In this document: positions 43,863-53,408 of the stretch, piece by piece
How positions within the stretch are numbered: position 1 is the stretch's first letter
How the letters are laid out: the number at the start of each line of letters is the position of its first letter
Source of the DNA: Actinoallomurus sp963850195
GTDB taxonomy: Bacteria; Actinomycetota; Actinomycetes; Streptosporangiales; Streptosporangiaceae
Direction: 5' to 3'
Assembly (NCBI GenBank): GCA_963850195.1
Contig: CAWKKD010000005.1
Coordinates: 620,001 to 684,000, forward strand
Length of the DNA stretch: 64,000 bases
The notes under the pieces: model-generated
The model's database searches: none
What the model was told of the DNA's origin: nothing
What the model saw: only the letters and a program-made list of their open reading frames with translations
Position numbers and translations under genes: made by a program

Positions 43863-44795
43863 GTGTTTGATCTCAACCAGCTACGCCTTCTCCAGGTGGT
43901 CGGGCGGACCGGCTCGTACTCGGCCGCCGGGCGGGAACTCGGATACACCCAGCCCGCGATCACGTACCAGATGCGCAACCTCGAGAAGCAGATCGGAGCG
44001 CCGATCACGGTCCGGGTCGGCCGCACCATGCGCCTCACCCCCGTCGGCGAAGCGCTGCTCGCGCACGCGCACCGGATCACGTCGGTCATCCGGGCCGCCG
44101 AGCACGACATGGCCGTGCTGGTCGGGCAGCAGTCCGGCGTCGTACGCCTGGCGGCCTTCCCCAGCAGCTGCGCCACGCTGGTCCCCGAGGCGATCGTCGC
44201 CATGGCGCACGCGTTCCCCGCGATCGAGATCCGGCTGATCCAGGCCGAGCCCCCGCGCGCACGTGAGCTCGTACGCCGCGGCGACGCCGACCTGGCGCTG
44301 TGCTACCGGTTCGACGACGGTGACCCGCTGAGCATCGACCCGCCCGCCGACGGCAACCCCCTCGAGCGGATCCCCGTGCTCACCGAGGAGGTCTCCCTGG
44401 TCCTGCCCGCCGACCATCCCGCCGCGGGCAACCGGATGATCGGGATCGAGCAGCTCGCCGACGACACGTTCGTCATCGCCGGTTCGCGGTTCAAGGACAT
44501 GCTGTACCGGTCGGCCGGTGCCGCGGGCTTCACGCCGAAGATCACGACGGTCGCCGACGACTACGTCGTCATGCAGTCCCTCGTCGGCTACGGCCTGGGC
44601 ATCGCCCTGGTCCCCGCGCTCGCGCTGACCGCGCACCGCGACGAGCGGATCGTGCCGCGCACCCTGCGCGACTGGCCGAAGCGCCAGGTCGACATCGAGC
44701 TGTGGCCGGACCTGCTGCGCGTGCAGGCCGTACGCGCCCTGACCGACCTGCTGCGCAAGTGCCCGCTCACCCAGGAGCTGACGGCACCGGAGTAG
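43863..44795 (+). CDS. LysR-family transcriptional regulator
   Basis: A 310-residue LysR protein with GTG start, HTH (LNQLRLLQVVGRTGSYSAAGRELGYTQPAITYQM) and effector domain from about residue 90. It is divergent from the amino-acid importer operon with a 114-bp AT-richer gap, the usual layout for a LysR protein and its target. Its stop is followed at once by an NRPS remnant on the other strand. Confidence 0.93.
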   Translation: MFDLNQLRLLQVVGRTGSYSAAGRELGYTQPAITYQMRNLEKQIGAPITVRVGRTMRLTPVGEALLAHAHRITSVIRAAEHDMAVLVGQQSGVVRLAAFPSSCATLVPEAIVAMAHAFPAIEIRLIQAEPPRARELVRRGDADLALCYRFDDGDPLSIDPPADGNPLERIPVLTEEVSLVLPADHPAAGNRMIGIEQLADDTFVIAGSRFKDMLYRSAGAAGFTPKITTVADDYVVMQSLVGYGLGIALVPALALTAHRDERIVPRTLRDWPKRQVDIELWPDLLRVQAVRALTDLLRKCPLTQELTAPE

Positions 44796-44796
44796 C

Positions 44797-45203
44797 CACC
44801 ACTTCGCCACCTCGACGGAGGGGTCCTCGACGAGGCGTTCGAGCAGCTCGACGTAGCGTCGTTGCCAGCCGCGCACGATCTCCGGCGTGAGCAAGTCCGT
44901 CGACAGCTCGCTGAGGATCTCCAGCCCGGCCCCGTCCAGGATGTGGATGGGCGCGGCGACGGCCCGGCCGATCGGCGGCACACGCTCGGACAGGTCCGCG
45001 ATCCGGTGCGAGGTCACGAACGGCGACTCGGTCGGGCCGTACTCGTTGAAGAGCGCGCAGTGCGGATTCGCGGCGAAGTACCGGTCGACGACGTCCGTGA
45101 CGGTCATCCGCTCGCCGGTGTTGATCACCTCGACGAGGTCCGGGACCGTACCGTCCAGGGCCTCCTCCGCAGCCGGACGAGGTCGGCGTACGGGCTCAAC
45201 CAC
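44797..45203 (-). pseudogene. NRPS remnant: fused A-domain and C-domain fragments
   Basis: The minus frame encodes about 135 NRPS-like residues in two joined pieces. The first matches the middle of an A domain (TGERMTVTDVVDRYFAANP, then FNEYGPTES and PPIGRAVAAPIHILD). The second (DLLTPEIVRGWQRRYVELLERLVEDPS) matches the end of a C domain, so the DNA between them has been deleted. The 5' part of the A domain is cut off by the MFS gene, whose stop overlaps the frame. Beyond 44797 the frame only continues as antisense of the LysR gene. It is not similar to the NRPS of region 1 at DNA level as far as I can see. Scar of a lost NRPS gene. Confidence 0.75.
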
Positions 45204-46458
45204 CTTCGGGGGTGTCGGCGGCCGGCGCCCTCCGCACGCCGCGCCGTACGGTCGAGAACACCAGGAACGAGCCGGCCAGCGCGATCGCGGTTCCGTGCGA
45301 GAGGCCGACGACGGCCAGCGGCGACCAGATGTCGAGCAGCGCGGAGCTGAGCAGCATGCCGATGCCCATGCCGCCGCTCTCCATCACCGACGACAGCCCG
45401 AACACCCGGCCGCGTTCGGCCTCGGGGACCGTCTGGAGCCGGGAGTTGTAGGAGATCTCGGTGTAGCCGTCGGACAGGCCCGCGGCGATCGCGACCGGGA
45501 CCAGGGCGTACAGCGGCAGCCCGGTGAAGGCGAGGATGAAGAAGGTCGACATCATGCAGGTGCCGAACGCGAACCCGAACTCCCCGTCGCCGTCGGCCCG
45601 TACGAACCTGCCGAAGACCCGGTACGCCAGCAGGCTGCCCACCGCCCAGGACGTCCAGAACAGGCTCATGAACGCCGCGGGGTCGTCCTTGTGCGCCGTC
45701 GAGGCGAACACCGGGATTCCGACGTTGTGCGACGCCGAACCGAAGGCGTCCAGGCCGCGTACGATCAGCATGAACGCCAGAACGGGCGCCGCGGCGGCGA
45801 GCGCACGCGCGTGGCGGAGTCCCTTCGCGGCGCCGGGTGTGTGTCCGGTCGCCGACCGCGTACGGAACTCCAGCGGGAGCCACAGCAAAATCGAGGCCGA
45901 GGCGAAGTAGGTGACGGCGTCGACGAGGAAGGCCGTCGTGAAGCCGGCCAGCGAGACGATCACACCGGCCGAGGCGAATCCGAGGGTCATCGCCGCCGAC
46001 CGGCCGGTCACCAGGAACCCGTTGGCGCGTACCCGCCGGTCGTCGCCGACCATCGCCGGCACGCTGCTGCGCAGGAGCACGGCCGAGACGTTGCCGCCCG
46101 CCCCGAGGAGCGCGGCGAGCGGGAAGCACAGGACGCCCTGCCACGACGACGGGCTGAGCACGAAGGCCACCAGCGACACCGCCAGCGTCGCGTCGGAGCC
46201 CGCCATCACGAGCCGGCGATCCACGCGGTTCGCGAGGGCGCCCACCGTCGTCCCGCCGATCACCCCGGACACGAGGCGAATGGCGAGGAAGAGCCCGGTC
46301 TCGGTCGCGCGGCCGGTCACGTGGTAGACGAACAGGCTCAGCGCGACCATGTTCAGGTACGTGCCGAAGGAGGAGAAGGAGTACCCGGCGGCCAGCACGG
46401 AGAACAATCTGAAGTCGCCTGGGCGGCCTGGTGTTCCCTCTTTCCTGGTTCCGGTCAC
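45196..46458 (-). CDS. MFS transporter
   Basis: A 420-residue major facilitator protein with 12 hydrophobic segments (FRLFSVLAAGYSFSSFGTYL at the start; GALANRVDRRLVMAGSD as the loop 2-3 signature). It belongs to the MFS_3/EntS-like exporters common in NRPS clusters. The GTG at 46458 is preferred, because GGAG lies six bases before it; an ATG at 46527 lacks such a site. It directly abuts the NRPS remnant, so it may be what is left of an old cluster's exporter. Confidence 0.88.
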   Translation of the reverse strand: MTGTRKEGTPGRPGDFRLFSVLAAGYSFSSFGTYLNMVALSLFVYHVTGRATETGLFLAIRLVSGVIGGTTVGALANRVDRRLVMAGSDATLAVSLVAFVLSPSSWQGVLCFPLAALLGAGGNVSAVLLRSSVPAMVGDDRRVRANGFLVTGRSAAMTLGFASAGVIVSLAGFTTAFLVDAVTYFASASILLWLPLEFRTRSATGHTPGAAKGLRHARALAAAAPVLAFMLIVRGLDAFGSASHNVGIPVFASTAHKDDPAAFMSLFWTSWAVGSLLAYRVFGRFVRADGDGEFGFAFGTCMMSTFFILAFTGLPLYALVPVAIAAGLSDGYTEISYNSRLQTVPEAERGRVFGLSSVMESGGMGIGMLLSSALLDIWSPLAVVGLSHGTAIALAGSFLVFSTVRRGVRRAPAADTPEGG

Positions 46459-46954
46459 GCCAATCTCCAGGTGGACACGGTCGAACGGATCGGCGATGGC
46501 CGGATTAACGGCTTTGAGTAAAGCCATCCGACGCGGCGTTGACCAGAGAAGAATCGTGTGGCGCAGGTCACATCGCACTGTATATGTCGTTGTCCTGGCA
46601 TGATCACGATGCGTACGGGAGGCGTACGAAAACGTGAGGGTTCCGCGAGGTGTTCCGCGCATTCGGGATCGCCGTGCTCGTCTTGACCTCCGGTCGAGCG
46701 CCCTTACAGGCCCTTTTTCGCGGAAAGGGAATCGGCACCGTCTAATCGCGCGCCGCGGCCTGGACGGCGGCCCGATGCCGGGCGGGGCCGCTTTACCCGT
46801 GTGCCACCGTCCACCAGAGTGAAAGCCGGCCACGTCGAACGGAGGCCCCGGCATGCGGGATCGACCTGCCCGAGCGGCTCGACCGGCTCAAGGGACTCGG
46901 CCTGCTCAGACGGCCCGGGCGGCCCAGGCGGGCCAGACGGCTCGGCGGAACGTG
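46459..46954. other. 496-bp region without a recognised gene
   Basis: It holds the divergent promoters of the MFS gene and the DUF1537 gene. The part 46500-46620 is AT-richer. A frame that would extend the DUF1537 protein upstream to an ATG at 46853 (with GGAGG before it) is Ala/Arg/Gln-rich and shows no family content. Confidence 0.5.
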
Positions 46955-48319
46955 ATGCCGCGGGTCGCGCTGGTCGCCGATGACCTGACCAGCGCCGGCG
47001 ACGGAGCCGCACCGTTCCGCGCCGCAGGGTTCCCCGCACGGATCATCCTCGGCCCGCCCCCGCACCTGGATCGGCGCCGCGGGGTGACCGCCGTGGACCT
47101 GGACACGCGAGCGGAATCGGCGGCGGTCGCCGCGGCCCGTACGGCCGAGGCGGTGGCCCGGCTGTCCGGCGCGGACGTTCTGATCAAGACGGTGGACTCG
47201 ACGGTGCGCGGCCACCTCGAGGCGGAGATCGCCGCGGCCCTGTCAGCCTCCGGCCGGACGACCGCGATCATCGCGCCCGCGTTCCCTGCTGAGGGGCGTA
47301 CCACGGTGGGCGGGGTCCAGTACCTGCACGGACGGCCCGTGCACGAGACGGCGTTCGCCCACGATCCCGGCCATCCGGTCACGGACGCCGACCTGACCCG
47401 GCTGATCCCGGGCGCAGTGGCTGCCGGAAACGACCCGGGACCCCACATCGGCCATGTGCGATACGTCATCGCCGACGCCGAGACCGACCAAGACCTCGAC
47501 GCGATCGTCGCCGCCATCCCGCAGATCGACGACGTGCTGTGGGTCGGTTCACCGGGCCTGGCCGAGGCCCTGGCCCGCAACCTCCCGCACGACTGGACCC
47601 ACCCACCGGACCCGGCCGAGCCTCTCTCTCACGGCCTCCCACCCACCTGGGCCGAACCGCCCGACCCGGCCGAGTCTCTGGCCCGCGATGTTGCGCCCGA
47701 CAGGGCCGACTCAACTGACCTCGACGAAGGCTTGGCCCGCGGCGCCGCGCCCGGCTCGGCCCCGGAATCGGACCCCGACCTGGACGCTGACCTGGACCTG
47801 GACCTCGCCATGGGCCTGAATCTGGCCGGGCGTCCGGCCGGGTCCGGCGTCCTCGTTCTGGTCGGGAGCCTGCACCCGGCCGCCAGGGCCCAGCTGGCCC
47901 GCTGTCGCGACGACGCGGCGGTGGCCGTGGTGAGCGGCCTTGCCGAACGGGCGGTCGAGGTCGCGGCGCGCGCGCTGGCGGGTGGTCGTGTCGTGGTGTT
48001 GCACGGGCCGGCGGAGCGGCTGCCGGACGGCGTGGTGACCGAGGCGCTCGCCTACGTCGCGGCGGGCCTCGCCGAGCGGCGGGCGTTCGGCGGGCTTGTG
48101 CTCACCGGCGGGCAGACCGCGCGGACCGTACTGCTCGCTCTCGGGACGGGCGCGATCCGGCTGACGGGGCGGCCGGAGCCCGGCGTCACGCTCGGGGTCC
48201 TCGACCGTCCCGCGCCGGTCTCCGTCGCGCTCAAGGCCGGCGGCTTCGGCGACCCGGACGCCTTGGTCCGCCTCGCCACCCTGCTCGCCGAGGGGATTCC
48301 CGGCACACGCCTCCCCTAG
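46955..48319 (+). CDS. Four-carbon acid sugar kinase family (DUF1537)
   Basis: A 454-residue protein of the four-carbon acid sugar kinase family (OtnK/DtnK type). The N-terminal substrate part starts MPRVALVADDLTSAGDGAAPF, with KTVDSTVRGHLEAEI as a family motif. The C-terminal nucleotide part contains LVLTGGQTARTVLLALG and VALKAGGFGDPDAL. They phosphorylate sugar acids such as erythronate or threonate with ATP. Between the two parts lies an insertion of about 84 residues (47588-47840) made of Pro/Asp/Ala/Leu-rich, partly repeated sequence. No aldolase or dehydrogenase partner is adjacent. ATG 46955 is chosen at the conserved start. Seen: motifs and insertion. Confidence 0.88.
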   Translation: MPRVALVADDLTSAGDGAAPFRAAGFPARIILGPPPHLDRRRGVTAVDLDTRAESAAVAAARTAEAVARLSGADVLIKTVDSTVRGHLEAEIAAALSASGRTTAIIAPAFPAEGRTTVGGVQYLHGRPVHETAFAHDPGHPVTDADLTRLIPGAVAAGNDPGPHIGHVRYVIADAETDQDLDAIVAAIPQIDDVLWVGSPGLAEALARNLPHDWTHPPDPAEPLSHGLPPTWAEPPDPAESLARDVAPDRADSTDLDEGLARGAAPGSAPESDPDLDADLDLDLAMGLNLAGRPAGSGVLVLVGSLHPAARAQLARCRDDAAVAVVSGLAERAVEVAARALAGGRVVVLHGPAERLPDGVVTEALAYVAAGLAERRAFGGLVLTGGQTARTVLLALGTGAIRLTGRPEPGVTLGVLDRPAPVSVALKAGGFGDPDALVRLATLLAEGIPGTRLP

Positions 48320-48593
48320 AGCGGGCCCGACAGGTCCCTGCCGGCTGCGCGATCCGTCAGACGCGCCCTAAACGAATCCGGCCATCAGACCGACGCGACC
48401 ACTCCCATATGTCGTTAATGTCGGTTAATGCGCTTGTAACCATCCAGAGTCGCCGGAAATTGCCCTCCGACCGACGGACGGCACGTCGAATCCGGGCACG
48501 ACCGAGCTCAACGGCCCCGTCGCGCGAGGGAACTCCGGAACGCCCCATTGGCCGCGGGGTTCACGACCGGAGCGATCCTTGTCCGCCCGCGGA

Positions 48594-49628
48594 TCAGGCG
48601 AGGCCCAGCGCCTTGATGCCCGGTTCGCATGCCTCGCGGAGCGCGGCCAGCTCCTCCGGCGCGAGGCGGGAGGCGGCGCCGCTCCGGGTGTCGTCGAGGA
48701 GCTCGGCGCCGGCCCGCAGCCACTTCTCGTCGGCCTCGAAGCCGATGAACTCCGCCACCCGGATCAGCTCGGACTCCGGCTCGGCGAGCAGGTCCTCGTA
48801 CTTGAGGACGGTCCGCTCGTCGGCGGGGATCGGCTCGAGGTTGGCGACCCCTCGCGTGATCATGTCCGACCAAAGCTTGCCGAACCTCGCGACCGGGACG
48901 TCCCGGTCGCGGATCGCCTCAAAGGTGAAGCCGTCGGCGAACCCGGCCAGGTCCGACGGCAGGTTCTGGAGGATCTCGGGGGTCAGGTCGAAGACCGACT
49001 CCACCCCGGCGAGCTCGATGACCTCGTGGACCAGCGCGGAGCTGCGGAAGCCCAGGTGACGACTCATCGACAGCGCGCAGTCGGCGGGCTCACGGTACAT
49101 GTGCACGAACTTGGCATGCGGGAACGTCGCGCGCAGGTTCGGGACCCACTCGAGGGAGTGACCCGAGCGCTCCACCGTGATCCGCCCGCCGAACCGGTCG
49201 GACAGCAGGGCGAACAGGGCCTCATAATGCTCGGCGATGGGCCGCTCCGGCCAGCCGGGGATCTCGTCTTCGAGCACGTCGAACACCGGGTCGGGGTCCT
49301 CGGTCAGGTGCGGCAGCACCATGAGGCAGATCGCCGGAATGCCGCCGTCGTCCGCGGAGTAGCGCCGTCCCGGCGTGCGGTTGTAGAGGAACTCCGGCAG
49401 CGGCGTGCCGTTGGCGATCATGGCGTCGAACACCATGTTCGGCGTCGACAGCGCCTCCCAGAAGTCGGCGCCGTCCACCGGGAAGTCCGGGAGCGCGTCG
49501 GCCCCGTTCACCGAGACGAACAGCTCGTTGATGCTGAGCACCTCGGGATGCATCCGGAGGATTCTCGACAACATCGTCGATCCGGTGCGTCCGGTGCCGA
49601 CGACGAAGGCCAGAGGTCGGGGAGTCAT
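48594..49628 (-). CDS. Sulfotransferase-family protein
   Basis: A 344-residue cytoplasmic sulfotransferase. The PAPS 5'-phosphosulfate loop is VVGTGRTGSTMLSRIL near residue 10; KFVHMYREPADCALSMSRH is the 3'-phosphate-binding region. It moves sulfate from PAPS to an alcohol or amine of an unknown small molecule. ATG 49628 follows AAGGAGACCGGG. It stands alone, convergent to the DUF1537 gene. Seen: motifs; substrate not inferable. Confidence 0.88.
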   Translation of the reverse strand: MTPRPLAFVVGTGRTGSTMLSRILRMHPEVLSINELFVSVNGADALPDFPVDGADFWEALSTPNMVFDAMIANGTPLPEFLYNRTPGRRYSADDGGIPAICLMVLPHLTEDPDPVFDVLEDEIPGWPERPIAEHYEALFALLSDRFGGRITVERSGHSLEWVPNLRATFPHAKFVHMYREPADCALSMSRHLGFRSSALVHEVIELAGVESVFDLTPEILQNLPSDLAGFADGFTFEAIRDRDVPVARFGKLWSDMITRGVANLEPIPADERTVLKYEDLLAEPESELIRVAEFIGFEADEKWLRAGAELLDDTRSGAASRLAPEELAALREACEPGIKALGLA

Positions 49629-49978
49629 CCCGGTCTCCTTCTGAACTGGGGCGAGGTTCTGATGGAGCAAGTCTAGAAGGACGGGAATTGACGCCGGGGC
49701 ATCCTATTGATTCTGGCATTCCCTCAACTGGCCGATATCATCTCTCGGCCCATTGACTGATCTGGACTGCGGCGCCTTATGTTAAGGGGTCTCCCGCCGG
49801 GCGTCAATTAAGGGGTCAGGGCTTACGTGTGAACTCCATATCAGCTCGCCTTTGTCGTTGCGCAAAGCGCCGAAGCCGAATACCGGCGGGCGAGGCCCGG
49901 CGTGGTTTCATCCGGGGCCTGCGGGTCCGGGGGCAGAGAGCCGGCGTACCCTTGACAGCCCGGATTCCAGGGTATGCA

Positions 49979-50054
49979 ATCGGATCCGGTCTCGCCTGAT
50001 CAGTCCGGTCTCGCGGGCATCCACGGCGAGATCCGGTGGTATTGGATCCGACAG
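49979..50054 (+). promoter_or_regulatory. Pair of GGATCC-centred palindromes before the dehydrogenase gene
   Basis: Two copies of a palindromic core, ATCGGATCCGGT (core 49982-49987) and ATTGGATCCGAC (core 50044-50049), 62 bp apart, directly upstream of the Gfo/Idh/MocA gene. The same motif occurs in other promoters of this locus. Candidate operators of the GntR regulator at 59226. Confidence 0.6.
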
Positions 50055-50056
50055 GG

Positions 50057-51160
50057 GTGACCTTGACACCATCTCAGGACGACACGGTCCGCATCGCCGT
50101 GATCGGCGCGGGCAGTGTCGCGCAGCAGATGCACCTGCCCTTTCTCGCCGAGCTGCGCGACCGGTTCACGGTCGTGGGCGTCTGCGACGTGTCGGCGTCG
50201 CTCGCCGAGCGCGCGGCGGCGCCGTTCGGCGCGGTCGCGACGACCGACCGGCGGCGGCTGATGGACCTCGCGCCGGACGCCGTACTGATCGCCGTCAACG
50301 CCCCGTCGGAGGATCTCACCGTCGAGGCGCTCGAGTCCGGCGCCCACGTGTTCGTCGAGAAGCCGATGGCGTGGAGCCCGGCGCAGGCCGAACGGATCGA
50401 GAGCGCGGTGGAGCGCACCGGCCGGCGGCTGCTGGTCGGTTACATGAAGCGGTACGACCCCGGCTACCTGCTCGCCGAGCGGATCATGGGCGAGATGGGC
50501 GAGGTACGCGGCGGGATCGTCCGCTGCGTCGCCGGCCCGAACGAGCTGTACATCGACGACGTCGCCCAGGTCGCGGCGGCCGACGACCTGTCCGCGACGC
50601 TGCGGGCCGAGACGATGGAGCTGATGCGCGCCCGGGTGAAGGAGTCGTTCGGGGAGCTCAGCATGGAGCTGTCGCGGGCGTACGGGCTGCTGCTCGGCAT
50701 CTCCTGCCACGAGCTCAGCGTGCTGCGCGGTCTGCTCGGCGCGCCGCTGGAGGTCACGTCGGCGCAGGTGTGGGACGAGGGCCGCTGGCTCTTCGCGACG
50801 CTGCGCTACCCGACGTGCTCGATCTCGTACACGCTCGGCCGGGTCGCGACCCGTACGTTCGACGAGGTCTTCGAGTTCTACTCGGAGGACGACGCGCTGT
50901 CCCTGTCGTTCCCCTCGCCGTTCCTGAAGCACGCGCCGACGCTCGTGACCCGGCGACGGGACATGGAGGGCGCCTCGGTGGAGGAACGCTCGATCGCCTC
51001 GTACGAGGAGGCGTTCCGCCGGGAACTCGAGCACTTCCACGACTGCGTGACGGGACGCGCGGCGCCGCGTACGCCGGCTGCCGACGCGCGTGGCGACGCG
51101 GAGATCCTGACCGCGATCATCCGCGCGGCGCGCGACGGGGTGGCACAGGCGCTCAGCTGA
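50057..51160 (+). CDS. Gfo/Idh/MocA family oxidoreductase
   Basis: A 367-residue NAD(P)-dependent sugar or inositol dehydrogenase-type protein. Rossmann site RIAVIGAGSVAQQMH near residue 13, EKPMAWS with the family EKP motif near residue 100, and the alpha/beta substrate domain after it. It oxidizes a hydroxyl of a sugar, inositol or their derivatives. The start is uncertain: GTG 50057 is closest to the conserved region; a GTG at 50036 would place the operator copy inside the gene. It probably forms an operon with the SMP-30 gene 23 bp downstream. Confidence 0.88.
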   Translation: MTLTPSQDDTVRIAVIGAGSVAQQMHLPFLAELRDRFTVVGVCDVSASLAERAAAPFGAVATTDRRRLMDLAPDAVLIAVNAPSEDLTVEALESGAHVFVEKPMAWSPAQAERIESAVERTGRRLLVGYMKRYDPGYLLAERIMGEMGEVRGGIVRCVAGPNELYIDDVAQVAAADDLSATLRAETMELMRARVKESFGELSMELSRAYGLLLGISCHELSVLRGLLGAPLEVTSAQVWDEGRWLFATLRYPTCSISYTLGRVATRTFDEVFEFYSEDDALSLSFPSPFLKHAPTLVTRRRDMEGASVEERSIASYEEAFRRELEHFHDCVTGRAAPRTPAADARGDAEILTAIIRAARDGVAQALS

Positions 51161-51183
51161 GGACGACGAAAGGACGGCAACCC

Positions 51184-52068
51184 ATGGACCGGCAGGTCGA
51201 GCGGCTCGCCGAGGGGCTCTACTTCCCCGAGGGGGCGCGCTGGCACGACGGACGGCTCTACGTCTCCGACTTCTACGACCGCCTCGTGCTGGCCTTCGAC
51301 CCGGACGGCACGCGTACGGTCCTGTGCGAGGTGCCCGGCCAGCCTTCCGGCCTGGGCTTCACGCCGGACGGCGACCTGCTCGTCGTCTCGATGCTCGACC
51401 GGCGCCTGCTGCGCCTGCGCGACGGCGAGCTGACCGAGGTCGCCGACCTGTCGAAGCTCGCGCCGTACCACTGCAACGACATGTACGTCGACGCGGAGGG
51501 CCGCGCGTACGTCGGCAACTTCGGCGCCGACCTCGCGATCGACGGCGTCCAGCCCGGGCCGCTGCTGCGCGTCGACCCGGACGGTACGGTCGCGGTCGCG
51601 GCGGAGGACCTGGTCTTCCCCAACGGAATCGTCGCGACGGCGGACGGCACGCTGCTGGTCGCGGAGACGTTCGCGTACCGCGTGAGCGCGTACGACCTCG
51701 GCCCGGACGGTACGCTCACCGGCCGCCGCGTCTGGGCAAGCTTCGACTCACCGCCAGCGCACGACTTCGCCACGGCGGTCGCGGCGACCTCGGTGTCCCC
51801 CGACGGCATCTGCCTCGACGCGGAAGGCGCCCTGTGGGTGGCCGACGCGACCGGCGCGGGCGCCCACCGGGTACGCGAGGGCGGCGAGGTACTCGAGAGC
51901 GTCTCGACTGGAGACGTCACGGCGTTCGCAGTGGCACTGGGCGGCGAGGACGGCCGCACCCTGTACATGTGCGCCGGACCCGCCCTGGGCCGAGTCGACC
52001 CCGCAGCAGACCGGTACGGCTCGATCCTGACGACACGCGTCGATGTCCCCGGCGCCGCCTGGGCGTAG
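51184..52068 (+). CDS. SMP-30/gluconolactonase-like lactonase
   Basis: A 294-residue six-bladed beta-propeller of the SMP-30 family. Metal-binding positions are visible as the Glu in LYFPEGARW, Asn-Asp in YHCNDMYVD and the Asp in SPDGICLD. It opens sugar lactones to sugar acids with a divalent metal. It follows the Gfo/Idh/MocA dehydrogenase by 23 bp, so dehydrogenase and lactonase would act in sequence. ATG 51184 with GGACGGCAAC upstream. Confidence 0.9.
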   Translation: MDRQVERLAEGLYFPEGARWHDGRLYVSDFYDRLVLAFDPDGTRTVLCEVPGQPSGLGFTPDGDLLVVSMLDRRLLRLRDGELTEVADLSKLAPYHCNDMYVDAEGRAYVGNFGADLAIDGVQPGPLLRVDPDGTVAVAAEDLVFPNGIVATADGTLLVAETFAYRVSAYDLGPDGTLTGRRVWASFDSPPAHDFATAVAATSVSPDGICLDAEGALWVADATGAGAHRVREGGEVLESVSTGDVTAFAVALGGEDGRTLYMCAGPALGRVDPAADRYGSILTTRVDVPGAAWA

Positions 52069-52340
52069 GAGGTCGGGGCGTAGAACGTCGCGGCACGGGC
52101 GCCGCCCGGTCGTGAGCGCCGCCTCGTCACGGGGTCGCGGCGTAAGGGCATCAGAGGCGTCAGGCACCGCCTGGACATGAACGTCGCCTGGCATTGGGCG
52201 TCGCAGCGCAGGGCGCCACAGCGCGCGCCGCCTGAGCGCGGGCGCCGCGTGGACGTGAGCTTCGCCCGGCCATGGGGTCGCGGTGTCGGGCATCACGACG
52301 CCGGGAGTCGCCTGGACGCGGGGCGCCTTCTGGACGCAGG
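52069..52340. repeat. Degenerate GC-rich repeats, about 20-30 bp units
   Basis: Imperfect copies around the core GCCGCCTGGAC/CGTCGCCTGG recur at irregular spacing (for example near 52169, 52185, 52243, 52308). No coding content is seen. The function is unknown. Confidence 0.4.
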
Positions 52341-52348
52341 AGTCGCCA

Positions 52349-52395
52349 AAAGGCCCCTCGCGTGAGGCGGTTTCAAGTGATCGCGAGGGGCCTTT
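52349..52395. terminator. Hairpin terminator, bidirectional
   Basis: A perfect 14-bp stem AAAGGCCCCTCGCG (52349-52362) with its complement at 52382-52395 and a 19-base loop, ending in TTT. It lies between the lactonase and the convergent secreted-protein gene and could stop both. Confidence 0.75.
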
Positions 52396-52487
52396 GAGCC
52401 GGTGCGGCCGGCGGAGTCGCCCGGCCTTGTCCTCCGCGTACCCGAACATCTCGTCGTTCGCACCGCTCGCCCCGGCCGGGGCGAGAC

Positions 52488-52781
52488 TCACATCGCGGGG
52501 GCCGCCTGGACCACCTGCGGCTGCGGCGCGCGGCTGACGTTGACGGTGGGACTGACATTGTTGGTGCTGGTGACCGGTATCCGGATGCGGTTGAGCGATT
52601 CGTCCGAGGTCCAGTTCGCGTTCCGGTTCCGGTGGTAGTGGCGGAAGCCGAGATTACGAGAGTGTGAGCTGCTGTAGTGGTTGTCATTGGCGAGGACCCG
52701 CGCGGACGCGGGAACGCTGGTGATCATGCCGCCGCCGACGGCGACGAACAGGCCGGTGACGGCGATCGTCCTCTTGAGCAT
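52488..52781 (-). CDS. Small secreted protein of unknown function, 97 aa
   Basis: A 97-residue protein with a clear signal peptide (KRTIAVTGLFVAVGGGM, cleavage likely after VPASA near residue 27). The mature part of about 70 residues is rich in Asn, Ser, His and Arg and ends in a Pro/Val/Gln/Ala stretch; no cysteine except none in the mature region. I do not recognise a family. ATG 52781 follows GAGGAAACC. Divergent to another small secreted protein 630 bp away. Confidence 0.7.
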   Translation of the reverse strand: MLKRTIAVTGLFVAVGGGMITSVPASARVLANDNHYSSSHSRNLGFRHYHRNRNANWTSDESLNRIRIPVTSTNNVSPTVNVSRAPQPQVVQAAPAM

Positions 52782-53408
52782 GGTTTCCTCTTTCGAAATG
52801 ACACAATTACCCGACATACCGGCACTCCAATTTTAATTTGGTGCGGCATCACCTGCATTCCCCGACACCGCAGGCGTCAATGCATATGTCAGGTAACGCG
52901 CCGATCAAGGACTAATCTCCCGGCGCGCATCCACGATCTGGCGGCCCGACTCAGAAACACCGACCGGGTCAGCTGGAAATCACCGCCGTCCGCCGGTGCG
53001 GCACCGATTCGAGGCTGGGGGTGGACCCTGCCGACGATCCACCCTGGACGGAGCGTCGACAACGTCGCCCTCGGCGGCCCCAGCGCGCCGGACCAGACCG
53101 GACCGCGCCAGACCAGACCGAGCCGAGGCCGACCAGCCCCCGGCCCAGACCGCCAGGCCGGACTCGAGCCACCTCCATATCGTCTCGGCGGACGCCGTAC
53201 GTAGATCCATTTCTTATATATGTAAAAGTCTACATAAAATAGTAAATCAGACTGTTTTGAGTAGATTGACTAGCGGGAATTAGGCTACTTAGCGTGGATT
53301 CTGAGCGCGAACATCCTCACGAGAGGCGCGCAGGCAAAGTCCACAGACCCTCTACCGGAGAAGTGTCGATCGGCTCGCGCCGGTCGCATTCTCGAGGAGG
53401 TAACTTCC
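52782..53408. other. 627-bp divergent region between two secreted-protein genes
   Basis: From 53085 to 53160 short imperfect repeats of the type GACCAGACCG occur. From 53205 to 53285 the DNA is markedly AT-rich and holds the likely promoter of the downstream gene (53257-53286). No gene is seen. Confidence 0.5.
53257..53286 (+). promoter_or_regulatory. Candidate sigma70-type promoter
   Basis: TTGAGT (53257-53262) and TAGGCT (53281-53286) with an 18-bp spacer, in an AT-rich island 123 bp upstream of the secreted-protein start. Confidence 0.35.

Noticed and set aside
46853..46954. Upstream start of the DUF1537 protein with a good ribosome site
   Set aside because: The added 34 residues are Ala/Arg/Gln repeats; the family start is at MPRVALVADD. 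Kept as a possibility only.
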